Source: Xenorhabdus ishibashii (lineage in GTDB: Bacteria; Pseudomonadota; Gammaproteobacteria; Enterobacterales; Enterobacteriaceae). Taken from it: a stretch of DNA of 64,000 bases. Of this stretch, positions 37,816-47,079 are shown piece after piece (positions within the stretch are counted from its first letter, which is position 1; every line of letters begins with the position of its first letter). Made by a program: the position numbers and the translations under genes. Below the pieces are notes generated by a model that saw only the letters and a list, made by a program, of their open reading frames with translations, ran no database searches and was not told the DNA's origin. The DNA is taken from NCBI RefSeq assembly GCF_002632755.1, contig NZ_NJAK01000001.1, positions 2,294,001-2,358,000 on the forward strand. Reading direction: 5' to 3'.

Positions 37816-38026
37816 CGTTTATTTCCCATCCTAATATTTTCTTGGATTCATTTAACGGCTTCATATATAATTCCAATTCCAGATTCCATCTGGAACCTGT
37901 AATATCTACATAACCTTTGTATGTTTCTTTATACTGCCTGACCATTGAGTCATATTCGGCAACCAATTCATGCAATAGATATCTGGGTATTTGTAGAATT
38001 TCGTCGTCATTGTTTGTATTTGTCAT
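37808..38026 (-). CDS. Prophage hypothetical protein
   Basis: 72 residues from ATG 38026 (MTNTNNDDEILQIPRYLL), chosen because GGCGGAAGA precedes it; a longer in-frame reading to 38128 lies within the next gene and is disfavoured. Overlaps the methyltransferase start by eight bases. Not recognised. Confidence 0.5.
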   Translation of the reverse strand: MTNTNNDDEILQIPRYLLHELVAEYDSMVRQYKETYKGYVDITGSRWNLELELYMKPLNESKKILGWEINDE

Positions 38027-38210
38027 TCTTCCGCCTATCCCGCCCATAATCCTCTCCGCACTCTCTGCTACAGAATGCCCCATGTGTTGCTTCCTCTGTC
38101 TCACACCATCTGCACATACCGTTGACACTGGTTAATGCTGGTGGTCTGTTCTGGAGGGCATGAGATATATTCAGCTCATTTAATTCATTCGCTGCGTCGA
38201 TGATATCCAT
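38007..38210 (-). CDS. Small zinc-finger protein (TraR/DksA-like)
   Basis: 67 residues with a four-cysteine finger: MCRWCETEEATHGAFCSREC. The preceding NRPPALTSVNG resembles phage TraR/DksA-like C4 proteins. It may bind RNA polymerase or a nucleic acid; role unproven. It overlaps the next gene by 20 bases. Confidence 0.65.
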   Translation of the reverse strand: MDIIDAANELNELNISHALQNRPPALTSVNGMCRWCETEEATHGAFCSRECGEDYGRDRRKNDKYKQ

Positions 38211-38221
38211 ATTATTTCTCG

Positions 38222-38407
38222 CTATTTGTTGGGGTGGGTAATATCATTACATGCTTCCCATCCAGCCTTAAATGCTTCCCAATAAATCTGGGCTGGCATG
38301 TTAAAATAATCCCCATTACTATCTTTTTCTAATGCATTTTCAGAATAACGAAACTCAGTTAAAAGAAATTTCTCAAACGCTTCTCTGCATAAATCTGAAT
38401 TAGTCAT
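38222..38407 (-). CDS. Prophage hypothetical protein
   Basis: 61 residues, MTNSDLCREAFEKFLLTEFR ... YWEAFKAGWEACN; this short pattern (AF..GW.A) is common in phage proteins of unknown role. Overlaps the upstream gene by eight bases. Confidence 0.55.
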   Translation of the reverse strand: MTNSDLCREAFEKFLLTEFRYSENALEKDSNGDYFNMPAQIYWEAFKAGWEACNDITHPNK

Positions 38408-38813
38408 CCCATTTCTCCGTAATTATAGTTTTTGGTAGTAATATGAAATGTTTACCCCAAAATACATCGCAACGCTCACCAGATTCATAACATATAACCC
38501 TATAGTCAGTTTCTGGTTTTATTTTCAATGACCCATTACAGATAGACTCGTATATTTCTTGATGAACTAATTCATACGTATCACTATCAATTGCTGAACC
38601 ATTTAATGGTTTGATATAAATTGAAAACTCACCATTCTTTGGATCACAGTCTAATTCTGTCCAAACAGTAGCTTCTATAATTTGCTTGTCACCTGCAATT
38701 TCTGGCATTTTAATTTCAGAAATAGGAATTCCGCTCCATGTAATACCTGCTTTTTCTTTAAGGATTTCAATCTCTTTTTGGCTTGCTTCATATAGTGATT
38801 TGTAATCTGTCAT
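38400..38813 (-). CDS. Prophage hypothetical protein with N-terminal coiled coil
   Basis: 137 residues beginning MTDYKSLYEASQKEIEILKEK, a short coiled-coil-like start, then beta-rich sequence. Not recognised. The start overlaps the end of the DUF3268-type gene (ATGA). Confidence 0.5.
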   Translation of the reverse strand: MTDYKSLYEASQKEIEILKEKAGITWSGIPISEIKMPEIAGDKQIIEATVWTELDCDPKNGEFSIYIKPLNGSAIDSDTYELVHQEIYESICNGSLKIKPETDYRVICYESGERCDVFWGKHFILLPKTIITEKWDD

Positions 38814-39210
38814 TGCCTAAACCTCCTGCATATACTCTCTGCTTTCTTACACATATCAGTATCAAACCAGCCGAAGTGACAGGTGTTGAAACTGATGTCC
38901 AATTGACTTGCTAACCATTGATACGCTTCCGTGCGCTCTAAATTACGACTCCTCACGACATCATCGAAATACCGATGTGCCGATGCTCTGGCCTGTCGGG
39001 TTTTCTTATCCGCCAGTGACCCCATTGGGATATCGGTTTCCGGATGAATACTGACACGCGCACCACATGTCCAGCAGTGATATAACCAAGGCCAGCGGTT
39101 ATCGTGGATGCGCTTAAAAACATTCAGGTGATGTTCAATCATCACATGCCTGCCACAATATCGGCAGTGTGTCGGAATGGGATATTGTACGACCTGATGA
39201 TCAATGATCG
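38810..39210 (-). pseudogene. DUF3268-type zinc-finger protein, 5' end cut at a deletion junction
   Basis: The reverse strand encodes THCRYCGRHVMIE and LYHCWTCGARVSIHPETD (two CxxC pairs), then MGSLADKKTRQARASAHRYF, the phage DUF3268-type zinc-finger pattern. No acceptable start lies between about 39210 and the first finger. An extended reading to 39334 would run antisense through tail gene J, so the natural start was probably lost when the two pieces joined. The right limit given is my estimate of the junction. Confidence 0.6.
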
Positions 39211-39214
39211 GTTC

Positions 39215-40695
39215 AGCATCGGTACACGGGTTAAGACTGAAAACCTGAGTCTGGCAAAATGGGATTTGTACCGCGTTGCGCAATACTGTGATCAGCTCGT
39301 GCCTGATGGTAAAGGAGGACAAGAGCCGCGCCACACCTGCAATGTCTATATCCAGTCACAAGAGGATGGGTGTACCCGCCAAAGTGAGGCACAACGGCGT
39401 GGTAAATGGGTATTGCTCACCAACGAATATGACCGGATGGTCACGTTTACGGTGGGACTGGATGGCAAAATCCCGTTGCCTGGTTACATCATCGGGGTAG
39501 CCGATGAAATGTTTTCCGGCCGTGTATTGGGTGGGCGCGTGAGTTCGGTGAATGGACGCAATATCACGCTGGACAGGGTAAGCGCTTGCAAGATCAACTG
39601 GACTATCAGGCCGAAGCTGCCCTGATTAACGGGGTGGCCAATCAAGAGAATGCCTATCAAATTATGGTGAAGGATGGGGAGAACAAAGCCGAAATCAAAC
39701 GTCTGGATCGGGTATTTGCTGACTCACAAACTGCGTGGGCGCAACAAATTACTGAGGTGAAAGCGGAAATACAGAACGACATTAAGGCGAGTGTACTAGA
39801 AAACAAAAAGGCCATTACGAAAGTGGATTCGGCTCTGGCTGAGAGTGAGCAGCGTACACAGGCTCAGTTTAAAGATCAGTCAGCGGTAATTAGTAGCAAA
39901 ATGCAGGCGGAGTTTAGTCAGAATGCCGGTTACGCCATCCACAGCGTCAACATCACCATTAACCGCAACGGCACAAAATATAACGCAGGTGGCATGGTGA
40001 TTAGCGGTGAATTCAAGAATGGCAATCTGGAATCGTATATCGGGTTTTCTGCCAACAACTTTGCGTTTTTTAACCCAGCTAACGGCAAATTAGAACCGTT
40101 TATGACGGTGAAGAACGGTCAGGTGTTTATCAGGGACGGGTTTATCGAAAATGGCAGCATTACTAACGCCAAAATCGGCAATTACATCCAATCCAGAGAT
40201 TATACTGCGGGTCGGGCGGGGTGGAAAATTGATAAATCCGGTTTTGCTGAGTTTGGTAATATCAAGGCGAGGGGCGAGATTAACGCGACATCAGGTTCAC
40301 TAAGGAATGTCACCATCGAAGAGGACTGCAAAATCAAAGGAACATTGTCAGTTAATAATATCGTTGGCGACATTGTGAAAGTTTATACAATGTATGAAGG
40401 GAGTCTGACTATACCACCGTCACCGTTCGATCGTGTTGTTGTCATTCCCGCATTGCAAATTTCAGCAAAATCAAGCAAACAGGCGTGGGTGGCGTTAAAT
40501 GGGAACACAATATGTCGGGCGAGGACATATGCGACTAGCATGGGCGGGTATTCTAATGGCTATATTTCTGTGAGTGGTTATGTTCCGTCAGTTATTACAG
40601 GCTATGGAGTATTACCGAAAAACGTACCCGGGGCAATTCAATATTACCAAGAAGGGGATGCATTTATGATAACTATTCTGGCATTCAAAGCATAA
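39215..40695 (+). pseudogene. Tail-tip host-specificity protein J (lambda type), broken
   Basis: Two parts of a lambda gpJ-like protein. The first (to 39625) has TENLSLAKWDLYRVAQYCDQ and LVPDGKGGQEPRHTCNVYIQ, then loses sequence and continues as RRGKWVLLTNEYDRMVTFTV. The second, in another frame from about 39586, begins LDYQAEAALINGVANQENAY and continues through the DUF1983 C-terminal domain to 40695. Both the large N-terminal portion and internal pieces are missing, so the protein is not functional as a tail tip. The start at 39215 is the approximate deletion boundary. Confidence 0.8.
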
Positions 40696-40721
40696 CCAAT
40701 TCATTCTCAGGAACCACAACC

Positions 40722-42104
40722 ATGTACTATGCAGGCACTATTAGCACCGTGTCCGGCTCGGCTATTGTCCGCGGCACGGGCACGCAATTTATAGCGAATA
40801 TCAACGGCGTTGCCTCTGGACAGATTATATTAATCCGGTCAGGCAACAACAATTTAATCCACATGATTCAAGCGGTGAACTCCGATACCGAGCTGGTATT
40901 GGTCGATACCATTCCCGTCACCCTGAATAACGTAAAATACCAGATTCAGACCACCGTTCCGAATTCCATTTCGGATGGGGTCAGGCACATGGTGGCGATT
41001 AACAGCTATATCATCCAGTTCCTCCAGAACATGGACAAATGGATGTCACAGAATGGGACAATCAACGTGACCTTGCCGAATGGCCAAACAGTATCGTTGC
41101 AGTCGATACGGGCATTGCAGGCGGCGATGCTGGATAAGAACAAGAACGGAGCGGATATTCCAAATAAATCGGCGTTTGTGGGCAACCTTGGCTTGACGGA
41201 CACGCAGGATTTAGTGAAAAAAGTTATCCATTCGTCCGGGAACTGGATAATGGTGGGGGATGAGAGTAAGCAGGGTTGGTTGGGAAAAAGCGATAATGAT
41301 ATTTATGTCGGGAACTCCAAATCCAATAAGTATCTGGAACTCAAGGATGATGGGCAGTTGAAGTATGGCGGTACTCAGATTATCAAGCAGGGTGATTTTG
41401 GTGTGGGTTCCCATGATTTATTTGGTAACAATGATGCAGGTTATCTTTGGAATATTGCCGGGGATCAACCCACGGGATTTTACAGTTACACGCCTAAGTC
41501 ACATCAGGATGAACAATGGGGTTCATTCATCAAACTGCGCTGGAATGAAGGAAACCAGCAGTATCTGATATTCCCTAACTTTGGTGCGGATGCGATGCGG
41601 ATTGTCAGGTATATTAGTGGCGATACCTGGTCAGATCATACTGTCTGGACAACAGGCAATACCACCGTTGATGGTAGCGGTTACCTCAAAAAAGGTTCCC
41701 CTATTATCCAAATCCACCCGACCGGTAAATTCACCACTAACGACGAATCCGAAGGCGCGACGGTTGAACGTCTGTCCGAGGGCGTCTATCTCATCAAAAA
41801 CGTGCTGGGGTTTAATGCTGATGCGGCATGGGGCGGTGTTGATGGTGGGGTTGAGATACCGCTGTGCAAAAATAAATTGCCGTTGATTTGGGTGGATTAC
41901 AAAGTTCTGCCCGATGGCGCCATCAAATTAATGACTTACCATCGTGAGCACATCGGCGCACCCACATTCGCCAGAAATATACAAGAGGGTTACGTTGACG
42001 GTGACCCGATTGATATCCCCATCGGTCGGTCTATATCTGTCCGTGTCCAGATGCCAGAGAATTCTATCTGGAATCAGCAACAAAGATTATCTGAGTCAAA
42101 ATAA
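40722..42104 (+). CDS. Phage tail fibre protein
   Basis: 460 residues. N-terminal MYYAGTISTVSGSAIVRGTG with TVPNSISDGVRHMVAINSYI is a virion-attachment region; the middle is repetitive beta structure with glycine-rich pieces (GNWIMVGDESKQGWLGKSDN), and the C-terminus (WVDYKVLPDGAIKLMTYHRE) is a typical fibre tip. Full length and open. It directly follows J on the same strand, as in lambdoid phages. Confidence 0.8.
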   Translation: MYYAGTISTVSGSAIVRGTGTQFIANINGVASGQIILIRSGNNNLIHMIQAVNSDTELVLVDTIPVTLNNVKYQIQTTVPNSISDGVRHMVAINSYIIQFLQNMDKWMSQNGTINVTLPNGQTVSLQSIRALQAAMLDKNKNGADIPNKSAFVGNLGLTDTQDLVKKVIHSSGNWIMVGDESKQGWLGKSDNDIYVGNSKSNKYLELKDDGQLKYGGTQIIKQGDFGVGSHDLFGNNDAGYLWNIAGDQPTGFYSYTPKSHQDEQWGSFIKLRWNEGNQQYLIFPNFGADAMRIVRYISGDTWSDHTVWTTGNTTVDGSGYLKKGSPIIQIHPTGKFTTNDESEGATVERLSEGVYLIKNVLGFNADAAWGGVDGGVEIPLCKNKLPLIWVDYKVLPDGAIKLMTYHREHIGAPTFARNIQEGYVDGDPIDIPIGRSISVRVQMPENSIWNQQQRLSESK

Positions 42105-42174
42105 TACAGGGGCACTATGCCCCTTATGCCAGCAGATTCGGTGTGGAATGTGAGGGGGGGGGTGGGACGTGATG

Positions 42175-42200
42175 GGAAAAAGCCCTCGAAGGGAGGGCTA
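42175..42200 (-). terminator. Terminator of the unknown membrane protein gene
   Basis: AGCCCTC/GGAGGGCT stem at 42181-42199, followed on the reverse strand by TTTTTCCC, 9 bases after the stop of the gene at 42209. Confidence 0.85.
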
Positions 42201-42208
42201 AAGTAAGG

Positions 42209-43240
42209 TTAGCTTTTAGGAACTATTGATATAAGCTGTCCTACAGAAATATGATTATTTTCTCTGATTTCAACATAGTTTATTGTAAGTAACGTCTCTT
42301 GAGCTACTGCATCTGTGAATTCTTTCAATTCATTTGTAGTGGTGACATCACTGGTTGTTTTAATTACAAAGGTATCATCTGTATTTGCGTTAGTAACAGT
42401 GATGCTAATGTCTTGGTTGAGAGGACCGATTCTACTTACTCCTTTTATGTAAAATTCGTCAGTTTTTGTGATCTTCACTCTATCAATCGATTGCCTTTGA
42501 TTATACGTATTTAATTGCTCGCGATTGATAATTCTGTTTCCTATAGAAACACTTTCAACAGTAACATCCTGTGATAGTTGCTTTAAGAATTTAGCCTGCC
42601 CATCACTTCCGTGTGCTAATATTTCTCTGCTGGTTGATGTCTGGCCAGTTTTCAATAATTCCAAAGCATTTTTTTGGGACTCAACAACAGCTCCAGTTGA
42701 CGCTTTCACTAGCTCAGCCTGAATTGTGGCGCTAGCTCTTTGTGTTTTCCAGTATTCATCGATTAATTTCCATCCAACCGTACTGCAAGCAATGATGGTG
42801 ACAACAACAGCACATAATGCCTGTCTTCCTGTCATTCTGCCTATCGCTGCTCTAAACACGCTGGACGCTCCGTTAATTAAGTGTTCTGTGGTTCCGTTAG
42901 CTTGGCTGGAACCTTCGCTAATATGATAAACTATATCAAGTAGTTGTTTATCTGCATTCGTTAATCTTTGTAGGTTCTGCGAGCCATATCTAACTACAGC
43001 ATACGCCCTTTGGATTTCTTCTGTTAATGAAGCGATGCCAAATAGCATAGATGCGGTAATGGATGATTTGTATCGGCTGGGGTCCCCTTTTACATTAATA
43101 TTAATAGTTGGCCAGCCAATGAATTTTATATCAGGAAAATCAAATTGATCTGAGTCAAGGTTTTCTTTACTCATCATCGTATTGATAAATGAATAAAAAT
43201 CATCCTCTGATTTTATGGTAAAGGCCTGCTGAGATCCCAT
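42209..43240 (-). CDS. Unknown single-pass membrane protein, prophage cargo
   Basis: 343 residues, family not recognised. An N-terminal soluble part of about 140 residues (FPDIKFIGWPTININVKGDP, then SSITASMLFGIASLTEEIQR and AYAVVRYGSQNLQRLTNADK) is followed by one membrane segment (ALCAVVVTIIACSTVGWKLI) and a C-terminal part of about 180 residues with beta-strand character. It has its own terminator and sits between two tail fibre genes, the usual place for lysogenic-conversion genes. The layout (sensor-like domain, one helix, effector-like domain) would fit a superinfection or defence protein, but that is a guess. Confidence 0.8.
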   Translation of the reverse strand: MGSQQAFTIKSEDDFYSFINTMMSKENLDSDQFDFPDIKFIGWPTININVKGDPSRYKSSITASMLFGIASLTEEIQRAYAVVRYGSQNLQRLTNADKQLLDIVYHISEGSSQANGTTEHLINGASSVFRAAIGRMTGRQALCAVVVTIIACSTVGWKLIDEYWKTQRASATIQAELVKASTGAVVESQKNALELLKTGQTSTSREILAHGSDGQAKFLKQLSQDVTVESVSIGNRIINREQLNTYNQRQSIDRVKITKTDEFYIKGVSRIGPLNQDISITVTNANTDDTFVIKTTSDVTTTNELKEFTDAVAQETLLTINYVEIRENNHISVGQLISIVPKS

Positions 43241-43448
43241 TGATTACCCCTTCAATTAGTTCTATTTCTTGTCTTTTATTATTCATTGGTGAAGTGGCTC
43301 ATGATATTAAATCACTTCCCCTAATATGTGATCGGAATATTCCTAATCTGTGAAGTGAAAAGAAAGCTAATTTATCGAAATGTGATAAAAAATATATTTC
43401 AAATTAAAACTGTATCTTGTGGTTATTATTGATGAGGTTGACATAATA

Positions 43449-43471
43449 AACCCGCAGGAAGTTGCGGGTTA
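43449..43471 (-). terminator. Terminator after the collar-type tail fibre
   Basis: AACCCGCA/TGCGGGTT stem with a 6-base loop, 16 bases past the stop at 43487, followed on the reverse strand by TATTATG. Confidence 0.75.
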
Positions 43472-43486
43472 GACTATTGCTCGGAA

Positions 43487-44227
43487 TTAAGCGGCTCTGA
43501 CTATGTAATTGAAGGCTATATTGCGGGGGCGGGTTTCTGATGCGGTTCTAGCAACCCTAGATGCATCAAAACTCCAATCACCGTTTGCAGCGAATGATCC
43601 TACGTTATGCCCTGCCCAGTCAATCGTATTAAATCTCGCCTGAAAAGCTCCATTCGCGCGCGGAGCCTCAACCCCTTTTACCATTCCGAGTGATCCTGTA
43701 ATATTTTGCAACGCATCAGTCTGTTCCGATAAAATCTGGCGCCCGTTATCTATTCCACGCCTCTCATCCCAGCCACGAATAAACTCGCCGCGTAAGTCAG
43801 GAAGCACACCAGATGGATAAGCAATAGCAAGTTTTGGATATCTTGCTATATCAAATGAGTCACCGTTGCACATCAACCAACCTTCTGGTGGTGTTTCTGT
43901 CGGCCAAGGAACGGGAACTCCAACAGGCAAGGCTAAGTTAGCATTATCATTTGCATTATTGGCATTTTGATTGGCTGTATTAGCTAAATCATACACTTCT
44001 TTCACCGCTTTGGATGTTGCCACGGTCATTTCATTGTCGCTGCTAACATCATTACTTAACGTAACGAATCCCGGTTCTGTCTGAGTTGCATATGGGTGAT
44101 CGCGGCCTTGGGCGTGTTCTTCAATAGCTTCTTTGATTGAATCTTTGACATATTCCGGTGTTGCAACGACAACAAGGCCATCATCGTCTAAGGCTATTAC
44201 GTCAGGCTTTTTATCTTGCATATTCAT
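43487..44227 (-). CDS. Tail fibre protein with collar domain (P2/Mu type)
   Basis: 246 residues. Tail-fibre N-terminus with ATPEYVKDSIKEAIEEHAQG, trimerisation-type NANNANDNANLALPVGVPVP, then the phage collar domain PPEGWLMCNGDSFDIARYPK ... LPDLRGEFIRGWDERRGIDNGR, and the C-terminal RPRNIAFNYIVRAA. It looks complete, but lacks its usual assembly chaperone. Its orientation is opposite to J and the first fibre, so it belongs to a second phage type. Confidence 0.85.
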   Translation of the reverse strand: MNMQDKKPDVIALDDDGLVVVATPEYVKDSIKEAIEEHAQGRDHPYATQTEPGFVTLSNDVSSDNEMTVATSKAVKEVYDLANTANQNANNANDNANLALPVGVPVPWPTETPPEGWLMCNGDSFDIARYPKLAIAYPSGVLPDLRGEFIRGWDERRGIDNGRQILSEQTDALQNITGSLGMVKGVEAPRANGAFQARFNTIDWAGHNVGSFAANGDWSFDASRVARTASETRPRNIAFNYIVRAA

Positions 44228-44839
44228 TCCCTCATTTCATCAACAATACAATTGCTAAGTAACATGAAGGCGGTGGGATACTACTCCGCCCGTGAACATC
44301 AATAAAATCGGTTCATCAATACTGGATAGGACTTCTTGGGTTAGAATGGCACAGAATGGCAGATAGCATATTAACAAAATCTATTTGCCTATGGCTGACT
44401 GATAAAACCTAGCATTTAAAAAGGATAATTACCCCCTTTAACTTAACCCCTTGATATCTCTTATTTCTGTCAGAGAACCAGAATTCTTGCCCTGAGCGAG
44501 AAATGAGCAAAATCAACATGTTAGCTAAGGGTGGGATTTCCCGTCTTTTTGGCTTCTTCCGTTTCAAACGGAGCGATTAAATACCGCTCACAGCCGTCAT
44601 TTGAAATCGCAGCAGTGCACTTGTTTAACTTTATTCTGGGGAAATTAACTACAGGGATCTCTTTAGTTTAAGGAGCCACCAGCTTCGGAGGTTCCTTCTT
44701 CTTCACTGAACATAATGACTACGAGACTTATTTGGAAAATTCCAAAAAAGGTCGTCTGTGAGCCGAGAATCCTAATCAACATTGTTAATTGGGATTTAAA
44801 AGCCCATTTATGTTAAAGGGCGGATTGCTGTCCTTGGGA
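44228..44839. other. Non-coding spacer between the collar-type fibre and the right integrase
   Basis: No open frame of note. A hairpin AAGGAGCC/GGTTCCTT followed by CTTCTTCTT (about 44670-44701, + strand) may be a terminator of a lost gene. Otherwise I see only unrecognised sequence, probably eroded phage DNA. Confidence 0.4.
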
Positions 44840-45931
44840 TTACTCTTCTTTCTGCTGCATTAGTTTATTGAATTTTTCATGCAACGATTGTGGGTACAGT
44901 TCCGTATACACCTGCCATAATACATTCAGTGAACGATGTCCGGTGACCTGCGCCACTTCTTCAATGGAAAAGCCAGCTTCAAATAAGCGGCTTGCTCCTT
45001 CTCTGCGTAGATCGTGGTAACGGAGGTCTTCGATGCCTAGGGCGTTGCGGACCCTCTGAAATCCTGCTGTTACGCTTTTGGCGTTGTAAGGAAATATTAG
45101 TTCACTTGTTTTTGGTTGACGTTGAATTATTTCCCATGCCTCCCCCAATAACGGAACAGACATGTGATTTCCCGTTTTCTTTCTTGGGTCTTTTCTATCC
45201 CTTACAACAACAGATCTCTGTTTTTCGTCTACATCATCCCATCTGATTTTGCAGACCTCGCCTATGCGCATGCAGCTTAAAATTGAGAAATTTAAGATAT
45301 CTTCATAGGGTATTTTACCTTCTCTATGATTACTGCGTTTACGTAATCCAATAATAAGCTTATCGATCTCATCTTGCGCAGGCCTTCGACTACGACGTTG
45401 AGACTTTCCAATTAACCCCATTTGAGTTAGTAAAGGACGTGCTTCATATGCAGGATTTGATACATAGTCTATGTTATAGATTGGCTTGGCTGATTTTAAT
45501 ACTGATGTTAAATAACTAACATCATGATTAATGGTTGACGGAGTAACACCAGTAGAATGTCTTTGTTTGCAATACTCAATGACATGACTAACTGATAGCT
45601 CTGAAAGTGCTAGTTTCGCTAATTCACTATCTAAGAGCATATCTAATACATATTTTTTAGTTCTTCCTGCTTTCCCACCCAAAGCTGGATCATTGATGTA
45701 TTTGTACAGCAAATCACCGACTGTTAAATTCTCGGCATCGTTCTGCGTGGGAATTCCGTTTTGTTCTAGTTCAGCCACTCGCTGAGCACCCCATGTTTTA
45801 GCGTGAGACTGCTTTCCGAATGTGCGATTCTCTCTATAGATGTATTTACCACCAGATTTAACACCAACAGTGCAACGATAGCGAACAGTGCCATCTGCGC
45901 GTGGGCGCTTTTCTATGCTATAGTAGGCCAT
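44840..45931 (-). CDS. Tyrosine-type phage integrase, dusA-associated
   Basis: 363 residues. An N-terminal domain (MAYYSIEKRPRADGTVRYRC) is followed by the core-binding region and the catalytic domain: Arg in CMRIGEVCKIRW near 217, His and Arg in YHDLRREGASRLFEAG near 306, GHRSLNVLWQVY with the nucleophile Tyr. Integrases that sit directly upstream of dusA and use its 5' end as attB are well known; this one starts 88 bases before dusA and points away from it, matching that group. Confidence 0.9.
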   Translation of the reverse strand: MAYYSIEKRPRADGTVRYRCTVGVKSGGKYIYRENRTFGKQSHAKTWGAQRVAELEQNGIPTQNDAENLTVGDLLYKYINDPALGGKAGRTKKYVLDMLLDSELAKLALSELSVSHVIEYCKQRHSTGVTPSTINHDVSYLTSVLKSAKPIYNIDYVSNPAYEARPLLTQMGLIGKSQRRSRRPAQDEIDKLIIGLRKRSNHREGKIPYEDILNFSILSCMRIGEVCKIRWDDVDEKQRSVVVRDRKDPRKKTGNHMSVPLLGEAWEIIQRQPKTSELIFPYNAKSVTAGFQRVRNALGIEDLRYHDLRREGASRLFEAGFSIEEVAQVTGHRSLNVLWQVYTELYPQSLHEKFNKLMQQKEE

Positions 45932-46018
45932 CTTTAATACTCTCCTATTCAGGTCCCCAAATTAATGGGGTTCTGTTTGGGGTGCTAATAATTCAAAAAT
46001 AGCCCAAAATAGCCTGAA

Positions 46019-47055
46019 ATGCACGAAAATATACAGATACAAAAATATAATGAATTCACTGTAATATCAACGAACGCGAGAATATTTAAGTCTTCCCGCT
46101 TCTCCGTTGCCCCCATGTTGGACTGGACAGATCGCCACTGTCGTTACTTCCATCGCTTATTAAGCAAAGAGGCGCTGCTTTACACGGAAATGGTCACAAC
46201 AGGCGCGATTATTCATGGCAAAGGGGATTATCTGGCCTATAACGAGCAAGAACATCCATTGGCACTGCAATTGGGGGCAGTGATCCTCAAGCATTGGCGC
46301 AGTGTGCCAAGATCGCGCAGGAAAGGGGTTACGATGAAATCAATCTGAATGTGGGTTGTCCTTCTGATCGTGTGCAGAATGGTCGTTTTGGTGCTTGTCT
46401 GATGGGAGAAGCGGCGCTGGTAGCTGATTGTATTAAGGCAATGCAGGATGTAGTGGATATCCCTGTTACGGTTAAAACCCGCATCGGAATTGATGAACAG
46501 GATAGCTACGAGTTTCTGTGTGATTTCATTGATACTGTCGTGAAAAACAGCAATTGTGATAATTTTATTATCCATGCGCGTAAAGCGTGGCTGTCTGGTT
46601 TAAGTCCGAAAGAAAACCGCGAAATTCCACCCTTGGATTACCCGCGTGTTTATCAATTGAAACAAGATTTTCCACAACTGACGCTATCAATTAATGGCGG
46701 TATTAAATCGTTGGAAGAGGCCAAACAGCATTTGCAGTATATGGATGGTGTGATGGTTGGGCGAGAAGCCTACCAAAATCCCTCCATTCTGGCACATGTG
46801 GATTGTGAATTATTTGACCAAACAATTCCAGTGACCAATACGGTTGATGCGGTTAAGGCGCTTTATCCTTATATTGAACAAGAATTATCAAAAGGCACTT
46901 ATTTAGGACATATCACCCGCCATATTTTAGGGATTTTCCAAGGAATTCCTGGGGCACGCCAGTGGCGTCGTCATTTAAGTGAAAACGCCCATAAGCCGGG
47001 CGCTGATATTATGATTGTAGAGAAAGCATTGGAAATGGTAACAGAGCGGATGTAA
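46019..47055 (+). pseudogene. dusA: tRNA-dihydrouridine synthase DusA, single-base frameshift
   Basis: Flavin enzyme that reduces U20/U20a in tRNA. The first frame reads through [20 protein letters not shown] to HPLALQLG near 46274 and then goes wrong. The correct continuation ([37 protein letters not shown] with the catalytic cysteine, ... MVTERM) is in another frame to 47055. The DusA consensus LQLGGSDP needs six G at 46273; only five are present. Either an inactivating deletion or a homopolymer error. The 5' end abuts the prophage: the first codons before SRFSVAPM may be supplied by the attachment site. Confidence 0.9.
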
Positions 47056-47062
47056 TCCGCTC
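47044..47062 (+). terminator. dusA/qorA stem-loop
   Basis: GAGCGGA/TCCGCTC stem overlapping the dusA stop codon, followed by AGGTGTTTT; the genes converge here. Confidence 0.6.
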
Positions 47063-47079
47063 AGGTGTTTTGTCTGATA

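Noticed and set aside
42209..43240. Assignment to a named anti-phage defence family
   Set aside because: The N-terminal pattern felt familiar, but I could not match it to a definite family without a search.
34219..46019. Attachment-site direct repeats at both prophage ends
   Set aside because: I compared the dusA 5' sequence near 46080-46140 with 34219-34678 and 44228-44839 by eye and found no convincing repeat, so no att site is reported.
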